Shown: piece after piece, positions 62,445 to 64,000 of the stretch
Layout of the letters: the number at the start of each line of letters is the position of its first letter
Position numbering within the stretch: the stretch's first letter is position 1
NCBI GenBank assembly: GCA_024758765.1
Contig: CP101406.1
Location: 2,542,001-2,606,000, forward strand
Direction: 5' to 3'
DNA from: Mycobacterium sp. SVM_VP21
GTDB taxonomy: Bacteria; Actinomycetota; Actinomycetes; Mycobacteriales; Mycobacteriaceae
Length of the DNA stretch: 64,000 nt
Position numbers and translations under genes: made by a program
The notes under the pieces: model-generated
Databases searched by the model: none
What the model was told of the DNA's origin: nothing
What the model saw: the letters and a program-made list of their open reading frames with translations, nothing else

Positions 62445-62693
62445 TTGATCGGGTATGTCGTGGTGATGGGGGTCGGCTACGTGATGGGCACCAAAGCCGG
62501 CCGCCGCCGCTACGAGCAGATTGTCGGCACTTATCACGCGGTGACGAGCAGCCCGGTCGCCAAAGCGCTGATCGACAAGGGACGACGCACCATCGCCGAC
62601 CGGATCCATCCCGATCCAACGATGGTGACGTTGACCGAAATCGAGGACGGTACGTCGATCATCACGCCGGTCGAACCCGAAGACGACCGCTAG
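62445..62693 (+). CDS. Small conserved mycobacterial membrane-anchored protein
   Basis: The protein has 82 residues from the TTG at 62445, with AAGGGG 5 bp upstream. The N-terminal hydrophobic segment MIGYVVVMGVGYVMGTKAG would anchor it, followed by a basic helix (RRRYEQIVGTYHAV) and an acidic tail. No known function; such short proteins are conserved in mycobacteria, from memory. ATG 62466 is an alternative that would shorten the membrane segment. Confidence 0.6.
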   Translation: MIGYVVVMGVGYVMGTKAGRRRYEQIVGTYHAVTSSPVAKALIDKGRRTIADRIHPDPTMVTLTEIEDGTSIITPVEPEDDR

Positions 62694-62837
62694 GACACTG
62701 CGGCGGCAGCAGATCGCCCACGTGGCCTGGTTCCAGGTGGTCAGCGTGTGGAGCCCACGTTGTCCCCCGCGCTTGCATGAAGTCGATTACCTCCCACGTC
62801 ATGGTGGAGACCATGAGCCTGGGGAAGACTTGCCCGC

Positions 62838-63656
62838 ATGACGACGACCCGAATACCTGCCCCGGTCCCGTTCGGTGCGCTGCTGCGGCAATGGCGCACG
62901 CATCGGCGGGTCAGTCAGCTCGACCTGTCCAACGAAGCCGCCATCTCCACCCGCCATCTCAGCTTCGTCGAGACCGGGCGTTCCCAACCGAGCCGGGACA
63001 TGGTGCTTCGCATCGCCGAGCATCTCGACGTCCCGCTGAGAGACCGCAACCGACTGTTGCTGGCCGCCGGCTTCGCCCCGGTCTACCCCGAACACGGCCT
63101 GACCGCGCCGGAAATGGCCTCGGCCCGGGCAGCGATACGCGAGGTGCTCGCCGCCCATGAGCCCTACCCTGCGCTGGCGGTGGACCGGACGTGGAATGTG
63201 CTCGACGCCAACGCCGCGGTGGGCGTACTCACCCAGGTCGTCTCCCCGGCCCTGCTGGCCGAGCAGCCGCTCAACGCACTGCGTCTGACCCTGCACCCCG
63301 ATGGCATGGCGCCGCACATCGGCAATCTCTCCCAGTGGCGCGCCTTCGTGCTCGGCGGCCTGCGCCGCAGCGCCATGGCGCGCGCCGACGACGAGATGCT
63401 TGCACTGCACGACGAGCTGGCCGCCTACCCGCACGACGATCCCGGCGATCCGCTTGCGCCAACCCCGCCGGGCACCGTCTACGTACCGCTGCTGCTGCGG
63501 GTCGGCGAGACTGACCTGTCCTTCCTCGCGATGATCGCGACGTTCGGCACCGCCGTGGACATCACCTTGTCCGAGCTCGCTATCGAGTCGTTCTTGCCCG
63601 CCGACGCCGCCACGGCCGCGTACCTGGGCGCCCCACGACCACTACCTGAGACGTAA
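62838..63656 (+). CDS. XRE-family regulator with MmyB-like C-terminal domain
   Basis: The protein has 272 residues. The helix-turn-helix lies at about 12-70 (LLRQWRTHRRVSQLDLSNEA, ISTRHLSFVETGRSQPSRDM). The C-terminal domain (about 100-265) starts YPALAVDRTWNVLDANAA and resembles the MmyB fatty-acid- or ligand-binding PAS-like domain. It likely regulates the SnoaL-like gene just downstream, a common partnership, but that is inferred from position only. Confidence 0.87.
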   Translation: MTTTRIPAPVPFGALLRQWRTHRRVSQLDLSNEAAISTRHLSFVETGRSQPSRDMVLRIAEHLDVPLRDRNRLLLAAGFAPVYPEHGLTAPEMASARAAIREVLAAHEPYPALAVDRTWNVLDANAAVGVLTQVVSPALLAEQPLNALRLTLHPDGMAPHIGNLSQWRAFVLGGLRRSAMARADDEMLALHDELAAYPHDDPGDPLAPTPPGTVYVPLLLRVGETDLSFLAMIATFGTAVDITLSELAIESFLPADAATAAYLGAPRPLPET

Positions 63657-63737
63657 TCGACACGCGCGGCCTGCTCGGTGATTGTGGAAGACGCCCAGGC
63701 CGGAACGGTCCGGCCAGTCAACTGAAGGAGGCACCGC

Positions 63738-64000
63738 ATGAGAGCGTTCGAGGACTTGGCACAGCGCTACATCGACGCATGGAATGAGAGCGACCCAACC
63801 GTCCGGCGCGCAGCCGTGGACGCATTGTTCAGCGCCGACGCCAGCTTCGTCGACCCACTGGCGGTCGCCGAGGGCCCCGAGGCGATCAACGCCACCATTG
63901 CCGCTGTACAAGAACAGTTCCCAGGGTTCGAGTTCCGCCTCGTCGGCCCGGTCGACGCGCACCATGACCAAGCCCGGTTCCGCTGGGAGCTCGGCCCGGC
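63738..64000 (+). CDS. SnoaL/NTF2-like protein (3' end outside the window)
   Basis: The first 87 residues are present (LAQRYIDAWNESDPTVRR, SADASFVDPLAVAEGPEAIN, GFEFRLVGPVDAHHDQARFRWEL), which is a SnoaL-like barrel. GAAGGAGG precedes the ATG by 5 bp. It is 81 bp after the XRE regulator and in the same direction. The usual length is about 130 residues, so roughly 45 are missing. Confidence 0.75.
   Translation, partial: MRAFEDLAQRYIDAWNESDPTVRRAAVDALFSADASFVDPLAVAEGPEAINATIAAVQEQFPGFEFRLVGPVDAHHDQARFRWELGP

Overview
The window is high-GC actinobacterial DNA from a non-tuberculous Mycobacterium (sensu lato). The evidence is a cutinase, an MPT63/DUF1942-type secreted protein, two PE-PPE-domain hydrolases, a mymA-like monooxygenase cluster, many GTG starts and 1-4 nt stop/start overlaps. 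The stretch htpG - tldE/tldD - uspABC - EcfT/ABC/MarR follows, from memory, the order of M. tuberculosis Rv2299c, Rv2314c-Rv2318 and Rv2325c-Rv2327. No rRNA, CRISPR array, prophage or complete insertion sequence was seen.

Layout. 1-7.3 kb: start of tex, an ankyrin-repeat protein, an acyl-CoA ligase, an SDR, a secreted GH5-like glycosidase, and a Ser/Thr kinase-like membrane protein whose HRD aspartate is Gly. 7.3-12 kb: an MPT63-like protein, then a translationally coupled catabolic operon (Rieske oxygenase, DapB-fold dehydrogenase, flavin monooxygenase) divergent from a TetR regulator. 12-14.4 kb: a CPA1 antiporter and a cutinase. 14.4-21.8 kb: nine tightly packed minus-strand genes (LipR-like hydrolase, SDR, ferritin-like protein, Baeyer-Villiger monooxygenase, MerR, NTF2-like, two CMD-like proteins, DUF2652) downstream of a perfect 11-bp-arm palindrome. 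22-28.2 kb: secreted or envelope proteins and tRNA-Met. 28.3-31.7 kb: a His-rich microprotein, an ECF41-type sigma factor divergent from a DoxX-like protein with a perfectly symmetric two-way promoter between them, an alpha/beta hydrolase and a CMD-like protein.

31.8-34.2 kb is the most unusual part. A quinone oxidoreductase gene survives only as its first ~50 and last ~26 codons. Between the two ends lies about 2.1 kb of visibly lower-GC DNA with a two-gene minus-strand operon: a soluble DUF4747-reminiscent protein and a 4-TM membrane protein. This is a candidate two-component defence-like module on foreign DNA.

34.2-50 kb: htpG, a 2226-aa regulator (winged helix-BTAD-cyclase-AAA-TPR-seven NTF2-like modules), tldE/tldD, a DUF2804-like gene and uspABC. 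At 49.5-50.5 kb a DUF559/AbiEi-type nuclease gene sits tightly between two direct copies of a 63-bp palindromic element. 50.5-54 kb: an ECF-type transporter with S-A-A' fused in one chain, plus a divergent MarR. 53.9-54.2 kb: a tandem array of 54/56-bp repeats. 54.4-64 kb: a GAF-GGDEF-EAL enzyme, a PAS protein, two tandem TetR/ScbR-like regulators with a nested operator, a phytase-esterase-like lipoprotein, an acyl-CoA dehydrogenase/oxidase, tRNA-Asn, an XRE/MmyB regulator and a truncated SnoaL-like gene.

All family names come from reading motifs. No database search was run.
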